Shown here in pieces: positions 7,912 to 15,946 of a stretch of DNA of 25,012 nt. The stretch lies in assembly GCA_006227085.1 (NCBI GenBank), contig SBFY01000173.1, forward strand, positions 1 through 25,012, written 5' to 3'. Position numbers and translations under genes: made by a program. Below the pieces are notes generated by a model that saw only the letters and a program-made list of their open reading frames with translations, made no database searches and was not told the DNA's origin. This DNA is from Gammaproteobacteria bacterium. GTDB taxonomy: Bacteria; Pseudomonadota; Gammaproteobacteria; Pseudomonadales; M0112. Within the stretch, counting starts at the first letter, position 1. Each line of letters opens with the position of its first letter.

Positions 7912-9220
7912 CGGCAATCACCTTTTCGTAATAACGGGTCATGTCGCGTGCTGCCAACGCCCAGTTGAATTCACGCACGATACGTTCACGGCCAGCCTTG
8001 CCCAGTTGTTCCCGCTTGGCGGGATGATCCAGCAACTGTGCGATGGCTGCTGCCATGGCATCTGCATCCTTGACGGGCACCTGGATCCCCGCATCACCCA
8101 CCACTTCCGGCAATGCGCCGCCATTGGTCGATACCAAGGGCACACCACAGGACATCGCCTCGCCTGCTGGCAAACCGAAGCCTTCATACACTGACGGCAC
8201 AACGGCCACTTCGGCTTCTGCGTAATAACGCACCAGCTGCTCCGTGCTGATGCCACTGACAAAAGTAATGCGGTCCTTGATGCCAAGCTGGTTGATGAGC
8301 TGCTCGGTTTCACCACCAGGCTTGGGCTTGCTCACCAACAGCAATGACAACTGCGGATAACGTGGCAACAATTGCGCAAATGCCTCCAGCAGGAAGCGCA
8401 GGCCTTTCAGCGGCTGGTCAGCCGATGCCGTGGCCATCAGGCGATACGGGACCTTGCGGATCTCCGGCATGGGACGGAAGACGTCCGTATCAATGCCGTT
8501 ATAGACCAGGGTGATGCGATCGACCGGTACAGCAAATGCCTCGGCGATATCCCGGCGCGAACATTCAGACACAGTGATGACGTGTTGCAGCCGGCGCGCC
8601 ACTTTCTTTTGCATGCCCAGGAAGCTGTGCCAGCGACGCACCAGCAGTTTCATCCACCAGCCTGGCGTTGCTTTCAGCGCAATTTCCAGATCCCGCGTGA
8701 TGGGGTGATGAATTGTGGTCACAACCGGCAAACCCCGCTGCTGCAAAGACAGCATGCCCCACGCCAGGCACTGGTTGTCGTGGATCAGGTCATACTCATG
8801 GCCATGCGTGCGCATGTAGGCCGCCACCCGGCAACCAAACGCGTACGGCTCACTGAAGCCACCGGTTAACTTGCCCAGCCATTCCGCCACATTAGCCCAG
8901 GAACGGAGGTGGTGCGGGCGCAATGACGCCAGCCCCTTTTCATACAGGTTCATGCCCGGCATGGGGATCAACCGCACCCGCGGGTCCAGCTGCGGGTAAG
9001 GCTCACCTGAAATCACGTCGACTTTATGGCCAAGGTCCACCAGGGCCTTGCTGAGGTAATGCAGGTAAATACCCTGCCCGCCACCGTAGGGATGGCTGCG
9101 GTAGCCCAGCAGGCAAATGCGCAATGGGCGCACGGCAGCCGGCATCGCCAGCACATCGGCTGCCCCAGCGTGATGGTCAAGCGTGTCGGCGGATGTGCGC
9201 AGGGCGCTCTCAGCACGCAT
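7898..9220 (-). CDS. Glycosyltransferase family 4 (GT-B fold)
   Basis: A 440-residue cytosolic glycosyltransferase and the first gene of a four-gene minus-strand operon. The N-terminal Rossmann half starts RICLLGYRSHPYGGGQGIYLHYLSKAL, a glycine-rich loop typical of acceptor-side GT4 domains. The C-terminal half carries PLKGLRFLLEAFAQL, VVPSVYEGFGLPAGEAMSCGVPLV with the E-x7-E nucleotide-sugar motif, and GGALPEVVGDAG. GT4 enzymes transfer sugars from NDP-sugars with retention of configuration; the sugar here is unknown, although a rhamnosyl or mannosyl transfer would suit the rml neighbours. The ATG at 9220 is preferred because an AGGAA lies six bases upstream. An in-frame ATG at 9298 would extend the protein by 26 low-complexity residues into the regulatory region. 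The first 36 or so residues before RICLLG are probably a flexible leader. Confidence 0.92.
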   Translation of the reverse strand: MRAESALRTSADTLDHHAGAADVLAMPAAVRPLRICLLGYRSHPYGGGQGIYLHYLSKALVDLGHKVDVISGEPYPQLDPRVRLIPMPGMNLYEKGLASLRPHHLRSWANVAEWLGKLTGGFSEPYAFGCRVAAYMRTHGHEYDLIHDNQCLAWGMLSLQQRGLPVVTTIHHPITRDLEIALKATPGWWMKLLVRRWHSFLGMQKKVARRLQHVITVSECSRRDIAEAFAVPVDRITLVYNGIDTDVFRPMPEIRKVPYRLMATASADQPLKGLRFLLEAFAQLLPRYPQLSLLLVSKPKPGGETEQLINQLGIKDRITFVSGISTEQLVRYYAEAEVAVVPSVYEGFGLPAGEAMSCGVPLVSTNGGALPEVVGDAGIQVPVKDADAMAAAIAQLLDHPAKREQLGKAGRERIVREFNWALAARDMTRYYEKVIADANG

Positions 9221-9299
9221 GTCTCGTTCCTGACTTGGTGACGGGGATACCCCCGGAACAGGCCGTGACGCATCGGGAAAGCCCTTGGGCGCACCCATC

Positions 9300-9383
9300 T
9301 GGTCAAAAAACCAGCAATCCGGCCTGCAAAAGACCGCCGATTTTACCCGTGAAGGTGGTCAAAAATCCAGCAATTGGGGCTGC
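9300..9383. repeat. Pair of 28-base imperfect direct repeats in the divergent GT4/rmlA intergenic region
   Basis: Two copies, at 9300-9327 and 9356-9383, match at 24 of 28 positions with a start-to-start distance of 56 bases. Both begin TGGTCAAAAA, continue CCAGCAAT, and end CTGC. The first copy also contains a small inverted repeat, TGGT and ACCA around six bases. They lie between the divergent starts of the GT4 operon (9220) and rmlA (9483), and upstream of the rmlA minus-10 element. A paired binding site for a regulator is possible but unproven. This 262-base interval holds nothing else that I can identify apart from the minus-10 element. Confidence 0.5.
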
Positions 9384-9440
9384 TGCCCGGCTCCGGCATG
9401 GGGGGGCCGCCCAAACCTGCGGCTTCCGGCGGATTTCGCC

Positions 9441-9446
9441 TATAAT
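9441..9446 (+). promoter_or_regulatory. Consensus minus-10 element (TATAAT) upstream of rmlA
   Basis: A perfect sigma-70 TATAAT lies 36 bases before the rmlA ATG. No good minus-35 hexamer sits 16-18 bases upstream: that stretch is GC-rich (around CCTGCGGCTTCC). The promoter may therefore rely on an activator, possibly acting at the direct repeats located 58-141 bases further upstream. An AGGGG four bases before the rmlA ATG is the likely ribosome binding site. Confidence 0.5.
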
Positions 9447-9482
9447 GGCCAGCCCGCCAATAACGACGAGAACAGGGGCACC

Positions 9483-10385
9483 ATGGCCAAGATTCCCTAT
9501 AAAGGCATTATCCTTGCCGGCGGCTCCGGCACCCGCCTGCATCCGCTGACCAGCTCCGTCAGCAAGCAGCTGATGCCGGTTTATGACAAGCCCATGATTT
9601 ATTACCCACTGGCCACCCTGATGCTGGCGGGCATCCGTGACATCCTGATCATCACCACGCCGCGCGACCAACAGGCCTTTAGCGACCTGCTCGGTGATGG
9701 CAGCCAATGGGGCATGAACCTCCAGTATGCCGTACAGCCCAGTCCAGATGGCTTGGCCCAGGCGTTCCTGATCGGCGAGGACTTTATTGGCAACTCCCCG
9801 GCCAGCCTGATTCTCGGCGACAACATTTTCTACGCCGAACACATGACCCAGAAATTGGCCAATGCCACCTCCCGCAAAAGCGGTGCCAGTGTGTTTGCCT
9901 ATTTCGTGCAAGACCCCGAACGTTACGGCGTAGTCAGTTTTGATAATGATGGGCGCGCCATCGACATCGAGGAAAAACCCAAACAGCCGAAATCCCACTA
10001 TGCCGTTACCGGCCTGTATTTCTACGACAACGACGTCATCGACATTGCCAAAAGCATCAAGCCCTCTCCCCGCGGCGAGCTTGAAATCACCGACGTTAAC
10101 AAAGCGTATCTCGAGCGCGGCAAGCTCAATGTCGAAGTCCTGAGCCGAGGCACCGCCTGGCTGGATACCGGCACGCACGATTCGTTATTGGACGCCGCGG
10201 TATTTATCCGCGTCGTGGAAAAACGCCAGGGCCTGAAAATTGCCTGCCCGGAAGAAATCGCCTACCGGATGGGATTTATTGATACCGAACAACTGAAACG
10301 CCTGGCCAAGCCCTTGAAGAAAAGTGGTTACGGACAGTACCTGGAAAGCATCCTCACTGAAACCGTATTGAATCCTAGCTCATGA
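9483..10385 (+). CDS. rmlA: Glucose-1-phosphate thymidylyltransferase RmlA
   Basis: A 300-residue cytosolic enzyme of usual family length. It joins dTTP and glucose-1-phosphate to dTDP-glucose, the first step of dTDP-L-rhamnose synthesis. The nucleotide-binding signature is at residues 8-19 (GIILAGGSGTRL), followed by SKQLMPVYDKPMIYYPL with the catalytic lysine region, then LILGDNIFY with the metal-binding aspartate, EEKPKQPKSHYAVTGLYFYD, and AWLDTGTHDSLLDA. All are hallmarks of RmlA/RfbA. The start at 9483 matches the family N terminus; longer in-frame extension to 9285 encodes unrelated residues and crosses the promoter. The stop overlaps the rmlC start by four bases (ATGA). Only rmlA and rmlC are on this strand; rmlB and rmlD lie about 4 kb away on the other strand. 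Confidence 0.97.
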   Translation: MAKIPYKGIILAGGSGTRLHPLTSSVSKQLMPVYDKPMIYYPLATLMLAGIRDILIITTPRDQQAFSDLLGDGSQWGMNLQYAVQPSPDGLAQAFLIGEDFIGNSPASLILGDNIFYAEHMTQKLANATSRKSGASVFAYFVQDPERYGVVSFDNDGRAIDIEEKPKQPKSHYAVTGLYFYDNDVIDIAKSIKPSPRGELEITDVNKAYLERGKLNVEVLSRGTAWLDTGTHDSLLDAAVFIRVVEKRQGLKIACPEEIAYRMGFIDTEQLKRLAKPLKKSGYGQYLESILTETVLNPSS

Positions 10386-10930
10386 AACGCATTGCGACAT
10401 CATTGCAAGATGCTTTTCTGGTCGAGCCAACGGTTCACGGCGATGCTCGTGGTTTTTTCCTGGAAACATGGAACCGCCGCACCTTCCTGGACATGGGCCT
10501 TGACCTGGATTTTGTCCAGGATAATCACAGCAAATCGCGCCAAGGCATCCTGCGCGGCCTCCATTACCAGACTGAGAACACACAAGGAAAGCTGGTCCGC
10601 GTGACCGCTGGCGAAGTTTTCGACGTAATTGTTGACCTCCGCAAAAGCTCACCAACATTTGGCCGCTGGTCAGGATTTTGCTTATCTGCGCAGAATCAGC
10701 ACATGCTATGGGTTCCACCGGGATTCGCCCATGGATTTTATGTCGTCAGTGATTTTGCGGAGTTTTTATACAAATGCACTGATTATTACAATCCCAGCGC
10801 TGAGGTATCGCTGCGCTGGGATGATCCCAGCCTTGCCATTCGTTGGCCGCTTGTGAATGGGGAATCGCCAGCCCTGTCCGACAAGGACCGCAATGGGGTC
10901 CTTTTGGAAAACGCACCTCTATTTAAATGA
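10382..10930 (+). CDS. rmlC: dTDP-4-dehydrorhamnose 3,5-epimerase RmlC
   Basis: A 182-residue cupin-fold enzyme of normal length. It epimerises dTDP-4-keto-6-deoxyglucose at C3 and C5, the third step to dTDP-L-rhamnose. Diagnostic segments are HGDARGFFLETW (residues 19-30), DNHSKSRQGILRGLHYQ with the catalytic base H61, QGKLVRVTAGEVFDVIVDLR with K70, WVPPGFAHGFYVVSD, and YKCTDYYNPSAE. It is coupled to rmlA through a four-base overlap. The gene ends 12 bases before the stop of the convergent sulfotransferase gene, and no hairpin terminator is seen between them. Hand-counted lines give about 40-58% GC, slightly AT-richer than argH. Confidence 0.96.
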   Translation: MKRIATSLQDAFLVEPTVHGDARGFFLETWNRRTFLDMGLDLDFVQDNHSKSRQGILRGLHYQTENTQGKLVRVTAGEVFDVIVDLRKSSPTFGRWSGFCLSAQNQHMLWVPPGFAHGFYVVSDFAEFLYKCTDYYNPSAEVSLRWDDPSLAIRWPLVNGESPALSDKDRNGVLLENAPLFK

Positions 10931-10942
10931 TGCACGGGAACA

Positions 10943-13900
10943 TCAACCGAACATCATTGCCGGCATGTTTCCCCTGAAAGCCCAGAAAGACTCGCGCCGC
11001 TCCATCCAATCCCGCATTTCGCTTGGGTGTTCTGCCCGGAAACGGGCTTCAAATTCGGCATTAATACCCGTTGCAATTTTCTTTCGTGGGGAATGAATGT
11101 CTGCTGATGAGCATTCAACGCCAACAAATTGCCCCAACGCATTCACTGCCTGCTGGGGGCTTTCTGCCAACTCTTCATAAAATGAAAAACGCAGCCGGTC
11201 ACTTCGGTGTTTTTGGAGATACGCGGATAAATTACGCTCCTGCTCAAGGAGTTTACCTAACTGGCTACGGATACCTTCGGCGCTATAAGAAGGCAGATAG
11301 CGAGCATTGCTGGCTTGGCTGGAATGGAAATAGCCCGACTCAGAAGCCAGATATAGCGATATGGCTTGGGCAACAATATTTTTCCTAAGGTGCACAATGA
11401 TGAATTCATCATCGCTGACCAGAAAATCCTCACAGCCCGCCTCAATCACATTTGCCAAATGTGGCCACACCAACTGCGCACCAAAGACGCCGTTACTTGT
11501 TGTCCGGTAAGACTGGATTTTCTGCACAAACTCTTCTGGTGTACTGGCACCGCCCGGCAAGGTATTACGGGCACGTGACACGAGGTCATGGTTAAACCAT
11601 TCGCCAGGCTTACCCAAGACTCCTGTCGATGACATGAGATCGGTCAGCAAGCTACTGCCGGAGCGCGGCGTAAACAACACCAGGTACCGTACCGCAGGCG
11701 CTGGCTTTGCATCACCCCCCGCAGGCCGCGCAGGCACCGGCTGGCATACGAACGCATCAATAAAACGATTGCGGATCGCTGGCAAGGTCACACGGTGATG
11801 GCGCAAGTACCATTTCAAGGGCTCTTCATTATCGGCAATGGCGTGGCGCTTGCGGTATTCGGCCGCATTGAACATGGGATTGGGATTCAAGCCGGTTTGC
11901 CAGCCGCCGTTCAGGTAATGCAGGATCGGCGACAAACCAACACGGTCAGCCTGCATATGCCTGTCGGCATACCACTTGGCATCAAAAAACGGATGCGGGC
12001 TTTCCCCCTGTCGGGTGCCTTTCAGGAGGAAATGCACCAACGGGATGCGCGTTTTGCCAGTAAACCCTTCCAGGTATTGATTGCGCCCGACATACCACTG
12101 GGTATGGAAATAATAGCTGGGGTTCACCTGGTCATTACGTTCGTGCACATAGTGCAGCAATGGTGCGATATCGGTTTTGCCAACCTGGCGCTGGTAATAC
12201 GCAACATCAAACAGCGGATGCGGGTTAATGGCCCATAATGTGCGATCTTTCAGGTATTGCTGCAAGGAAACAACGTCCCCGAGTTGAGACTCAATAAAAT
12301 CCACATCCCAGAGTGGATGGGGGCTCGTTCGCACGTCCTCTTCATGTGTTAGGTAATACACCAACAGGTTCTGTGGGACCGGAAGACCACGTTGCTCCAG
12401 CGACTGGCAGTAATGCGTACAGTCAAACAAGGGGTGCGGATCGCGGATCTTGTTCTCGCCCGGTGACAAATAATGCAGCAATGGATTCAGGCCCATCTCC
12501 TGCACATCGCTGTAACTCCAGAGATACCAGTCCACATCAAACAAGCGGTGCGGATTGCAGCCTTGCTTCCAGCCTGTCTCAAGGAAATGCTGCAACGCTG
12601 GCCGATCAATCTGGCTCTCACTTTTTTCTACCTGGAACCGGTAATAGCCCGCATCAAAAACCGGATGGGTGTTCAAACCCCAGTTGGCGGGCTCCTGCAG
12701 GTATTCAAGAAATCTTGGCGGCCTGGCGTGACGGGATGCAATCCATTCACCATCCCACAGCGGATGCGGATTGATCGATCGCTGCAAGGCTTCCGACTTC
12801 AGGTAATCCACCGGCATGACCGGCGACTCACCTTCACCGACCTGCCTGTCCACAAACCCCTGATCCCAAAGTATGTGCGGATTGCGGCCCTCGTATTGGC
12901 CTTTCGACACATAGTGCAGCAATGGACTCCTGCCCAGCTCTGCCACATCCGGATAATGGCGCAGGTACCACACTGGATCAAACATCACATGCGTGGACAA
13001 GCGTGCCGAATAATCCGAGCGCAAAAATGCATCCAGGGGCGCGCCCGTCAATGCCAACCCTGCAGCGGCGGCATGACTGCGAAGACGCTGTGGGTCAAAC
13101 AGCGGGTGTGGCTGCAAATCCCAGTACTGCCTGTCATGTAAATAATCATGCAGTTGCACACTGTGATCCCCCATCTGGGTATCGACATGCTGCTGGTCCC
13201 ATAACGGATGCAATGGCGCATGCGGGAGATCGCCGGAAAAGTAATGGATCAGGTATTTGCCTTCATCCGGCATGCCTTGTTCGCGCAAGCGCTTGCGATA
13301 CCAATCAATATCAACGCAAGGATGCGGATTGCAGCCATTGAATTCGCCTTCCTCAATAAAGTGCGTGAAGGCATTACCATCAAAGGCCTTCAACTCTGCC
13401 GCGTACTGCTGGCGATACCACTGTGGATCAAACAACCGGTTGGGACTCAGCCCTAACGTGCACCCTTCACGCATGTAATGCTCGAGCGGCGACATGCCCG
13501 GATCAATCGACAGGTCGGCCAGCTGCTGCTGGTAATACGCCACGTCAAATAACGGGTGGGGTTGCAGGAACCACCACTGCGGATCCTGCAAATAATCCTG
13601 CAACACCACTGGCTGCTTGCGATCCGGCAACTGTGTGTTCACATGGCCCTGGTTCCATAATGGATGTGGCCTGCGCCGGCTTTTGCCGGCGAACATGATG
13701 TAATGCGCCAGTGGATTTCGACGCGTCTTGTACAGCTTCTTGAAGTGCAGGACATACCAATCCACATCAAACAAGGGATGGGGATCAATAGCTTTCTGGC
13801 AACCATGCGTCAGGAAATGTTCGGCAGGCGACACATCGTCAGGAACCGGCAACCGATGGGATGCCCGACGGCGATAAAAAGCGCCATCAAACAAAGGATG

Positions 13901-14863
13901 CGGATTGATATGCCATAACCGGCTATCATGCAGATACCGCATCAACCCAATGCCAGCTTCGGGCGCTTGCTCATTGACATAACGCTGGTCCCACATTGGG
14001 TGCGGAAAAATACGCATGCCTTCCGGCGACAGGAAGTGGGCGGGCAAATTCCGTTCCGCCTTGACACCTTTGAGCTGCAAATGCCTGCGATACCAGTGGC
14101 CATCAAAAAATGGATGCGGTTGCCGGTTTTCTGCCTCTCCCGTAATCACGTAATGCGCTAGCGGATTCATCCCGGACATCGCCACATCGCGATACTGGTC
14201 GAGATACCAGGCAAGATTGAATAGCGGATGTGGATTGATCCCGAGCCGGGCGCCATCGGCAAAAAAATGCGCCATAGGTGCAATGGTAATTTCAATCCCG
14301 TGTTGCTTTGCTTGCTGCCTGTAGAAGGTTGCATCAAACATCGGGTGCGGATTCACTGACCAGGTTCCTGTGTCGGTCAGGTATTCCGCCAACGTCAACC
14401 CACCGGGCCGTTGCCTGGCAATGTATTCATCATCCCAAAGGATGTTGGACAAACGCCCTTCGGCCATACCGGCCACACAATAATGCACAAGGGGATTGAT
14501 GCCTGACTGTCCGACATCTGGATAACGGCGAAGATATTCATTCACATCAAACAAGGGGTTGGGATTCTTGCCTCGCCGCCAGCCTTCTTCCAGGAAATGG
14601 TCCACGGGACTCACACGGCTAAAATCGACCCCCGGGTTCTGGCTGCGGTAATACGCCACATCAAACAACGGATGATGCGACAGGCCTTGTTTCCTGCCTT
14701 TGGCCAGGAAATGCAGAAAGGGGTTTTTTGCCGCAAACCCATCCAACTGGTTGACTCGGCAGTAATATGCCGGATCAAACAAGACCGGCAAGGCGTCACC
14801 CGCCAGCATGGTGCCTATTTTTCGCCGCACCCGTTGTGCCATATGCAAGACTGGCTTACTCAC
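10943..14863 (-). CDS. Tandem-repeat protein fused to a C-terminal Stf0-type sulfotransferase domain
   Basis: A 1306-residue protein with no signal peptide or membrane helix, so presumably cytosolic. Residues 25 to about 1032 consist of about 27 tandem units of 32-41 residues, consensus HPLFDxxWYxxxxxDVxxxGxNPLxHYxxxG. A proline/alanine-rich linker follows, and residues 1059-1306 form a sulfotransferase domain resembling the Stf0/NodH group. The 5'-phosphosulfate loop is TPRSGSSLL (1065-1073) and the 3'-phosphate segment is IIVHLRKNIVAQAISLYLAS (from about 1155). Such enzymes move sulfate from PAPS to a sugar hydroxyl; the acceptor here is inferred to be the rhamnose-containing glycan. Similar repeats are known to me as N-terminal extensions of bacterial glycosyltransferases; their role is not established. 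The start is a GTG at 14863, six bases after the rmlB stop; an ATG at 14842 is an alternative, and neither has a strong ribosome binding site. It is the third cistron after rmlD and rmlB. Confidence 0.9.
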   Translation of the reverse strand: MSKPVLHMAQRVRRKIGTMLAGDALPVLFDPAYYCRVNQLDGFAAKNPFLHFLAKGRKQGLSHHPLFDVAYYRSQNPGVDFSRVSPVDHFLEEGWRRGKNPNPLFDVNEYLRRYPDVGQSGINPLVHYCVAGMAEGRLSNILWDDEYIARQRPGGLTLAEYLTDTGTWSVNPHPMFDATFYRQQAKQHGIEITIAPMAHFFADGARLGINPHPLFNLAWYLDQYRDVAMSGMNPLAHYVITGEAENRQPHPFFDGHWYRRHLQLKGVKAERNLPAHFLSPEGMRIFPHPMWDQRYVNEQAPEAGIGLMRYLHDSRLWHINPHPLFDGAFYRRRASHRLPVPDDVSPAEHFLTHGCQKAIDPHPLFDVDWYVLHFKKLYKTRRNPLAHYIMFAGKSRRRPHPLWNQGHVNTQLPDRKQPVVLQDYLQDPQWWFLQPHPLFDVAYYQQQLADLSIDPGMSPLEHYMREGCTLGLSPNRLFDPQWYRQQYAAELKAFDGNAFTHFIEEGEFNGCNPHPCVDIDWYRKRLREQGMPDEGKYLIHYFSGDLPHAPLHPLWDQQHVDTQMGDHSVQLHDYLHDRQYWDLQPHPLFDPQRLRSHAAAAGLALTGAPLDAFLRSDYSARLSTHVMFDPVWYLRHYPDVAELGRSPLLHYVSKGQYEGRNPHILWDQGFVDRQVGEGESPVMPVDYLKSEALQRSINPHPLWDGEWIASRHARPPRFLEYLQEPANWGLNTHPVFDAGYYRFQVEKSESQIDRPALQHFLETGWKQGCNPHRLFDVDWYLWSYSDVQEMGLNPLLHYLSPGENKIRDPHPLFDCTHYCQSLEQRGLPVPQNLLVYYLTHEEDVRTSPHPLWDVDFIESQLGDVVSLQQYLKDRTLWAINPHPLFDVAYYQRQVGKTDIAPLLHYVHERNDQVNPSYYFHTQWYVGRNQYLEGFTGKTRIPLVHFLLKGTRQGESPHPFFDAKWYADRHMQADRVGLSPILHYLNGGWQTGLNPNPMFNAAEYRKRHAIADNEEPLKWYLRHHRVTLPAIRNRFIDAFVCQPVPARPAGGDAKPAPAVRYLVLFTPRSGSSLLTDLMSSTGVLGKPGEWFNHDLVSRARNTLPGGASTPEEFVQKIQSYRTTSNGVFGAQLVWPHLANVIEAGCEDFLVSDDEFIIVHLRKNIVAQAISLYLASESGYFHSSQASNARYLPSYSAEGIRSQLGKLLEQERNLSAYLQKHRSDRLRFSFYEELAESPQQAVNALGQFVGVECSSADIHSPRKKIATGINAEFEARFRAEHPSEMRDWMERRESFWAFRGNMPAMMFG
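11768..14791 (-). repeat. About 27 tandem HPLFD/NPLxHY protein repeats with an A-B-C-S super-period
   Basis: Units of about 37 codons begin at nearly every (P)HPLFD or variant (HPLWD, HPMFD, HRLFD). Four sub-types can be told apart. A: LFDxxYYRxQ, then a GxxxGxN end. B: DWYLxxYxDVxxxGxNPLxHY (units 3, 6, 17 and 21). C: WYRxxLxxxG then a poorly conserved LxxHF/LxxYY (7, 14, 22). S: a shorter unit of 32-37 residues, LWDxxxIxxQ...LxxYLxDxxxWxxN (4, 8, 11, 15, 18, 19, 23). S units recur every three or four units. On the plus strand the array shows as CATCAAACAA followed by GGATG at intervals near 114 bases. The copies differ substantially at the DNA level, so this is an old array rather than a recent expansion. 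Confidence 0.85.
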
Positions 14864-14869
14864 CGGGGA

Positions 14870-15946
14870 TTACTTGCGATAACTGCCATCCTGGATAGAT
14901 CGCCACCAGGATTCATTGGCCAAATACCATTGCAGGGTTTTATGGATACCCTCCGGGAACTGCACCGATGGCTGGTAGCCCAACTCGCCCATGATCTTGC
15001 TGGCATCAATCGCATAACGGCGGTCATGGCCCAGGCGGTCTTTGACATACGTGATCAGGCTATTGGATGGTTTGCCTTGCGCCGCCGGCGCCTTCGGATA
15101 ACGCTTGGCCAGGGATGGATCCGCAGCAAAGCAGGCATCGACCTTATCGCACAGCAGGTTCACGATATCGATATTGGTCCATTCGTTATTACCACCGATG
15201 TTATAGGTTTCCCCCAACCGACCCTTCTGCAGGATCAGGTCGATACCGCTGCAATGATCGGCGACAAACAGCCAGTCGCGGATGTTCTTGCCGTCGCCAT
15301 AAATGGGCAAGGGTTTGCCATCAAGGATATTCGTCAAACACAGGGGGATCAGCTTTTCCGGAAAATGGTAAGGGCCATAGTTATTCGAGCAGTTACTGGT
15401 CGTCACCTTCAGGCCATAGGTGTGGTGGTAGGCGCGCACCAAATGATCCGATGCAGCCTTGCTCGCTGAATACGGCGAATTGGGCTCATACAGGTTGGTT
15501 TCGGTAAACGGGTGATCCTCCGGGCCAAGGGAGCCAAACACCTCATCGGTCGACACATGATGGAAGCGGTGGTCATCAACACCGCCATCCAGCCAGACCG
15601 TGCGCGCCGCTTTCAACAGGCTGTGTGTGCCCACCACATTGGTTTCAATAAACGCGTCCGGGCCAGTGATGGAACGATCCACATGGCTCTCTGCCGCGAA
15701 ATGCACCAGCGTATCAATGCACTCTTCCTGCAACAGCCGCTCAACCAGCGCGGTATCGCGGATGTCACCCTGGACAAAACGCAGGCCAGGATGACTCGCC
15801 ACATCATCCAGGTTATGCCGGTTGCCCGCATAGGTCAGCGCATCAAATGCCACTACCCGGCTTGCAGGATATTTCGCCAGCCAGTAATGCACAAAATTGG
15901 CGCCAATAAAGCCGGCTGCACCAGTAACCAACAAATGTTTATTCAC
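14870..15946 (-). CDS. rmlB: dTDP-glucose 4,6-dehydratase RmlB
   Basis: A 358-residue short-chain dehydrogenase/reductase of extended type. It converts dTDP-glucose to dTDP-4-keto-6-deoxyglucose, the second step of the rhamnose pathway. The NAD-binding GxxGxxG is at residues 9-15 (TGAAGFIGANF). VHFAAESHVDRSI, HVSTDEVFGSLG with the catalytic Thr-Asp-Glu, YSASKAASDHLVRAY with the YxxxK pair, and SNCSNNYGPYHFPEKLIP are all diagnostic of RmlB. The start is a GTG that overlaps the rmlD stop (GTGA), so translation is coupled. It is followed after six bases by the repeat-sulfotransferase gene, which makes a shared transcript likely. Confidence 0.97.
   Translation of the reverse strand: MNKHLLVTGAAGFIGANFVHYWLAKYPASRVVAFDALTYAGNRHNLDDVASHPGLRFVQGDIRDTALVERLLQEECIDTLVHFAAESHVDRSITGPDAFIETNVVGTHSLLKAARTVWLDGGVDDHRFHHVSTDEVFGSLGPEDHPFTETNLYEPNSPYSASKAASDHLVRAYHHTYGLKVTTSNCSNNYGPYHFPEKLIPLCLTNILDGKPLPIYGDGKNIRDWLFVADHCSGIDLILQKGRLGETYNIGGNNEWTNIDIVNLLCDKVDACFAADPSLAKRYPKAPAAQGKPSNSLITYVKDRLGHDRRYAIDASKIMGELGYQPSVQFPEGIHKTLQWYLANESWWRSIQDGSYRK

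Noticed and set aside
9221..9298. N-terminal extension of the GT4 protein to an ATG at 9298
   Set aside because: The ATG at 9220 has a good ribosome binding site (AGGAA), and the extension is low-complexity and invades the intergenic region.
9303..10178. Minus-strand open frame of 291 codons opposite rmlA
   Set aside because: It is antisense to an unambiguous RmlA, has no recognisable domain, and would span the rmlA promoter.
11768..14791. Regularly spaced repeats resembling a CRISPR-like array
   Set aside because: The period is about 114 bases, the copies are degenerate at DNA level, and they encode in-frame protein repeats; there are no unique spacers of constant length and no cas genes.
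14597..15469. Plus-strand open frame of 290 codons opposite rmlB
   Set aside because: It lies antisense to the rmlB catalytic core and the start of the repeat protein; no family motif is visible.
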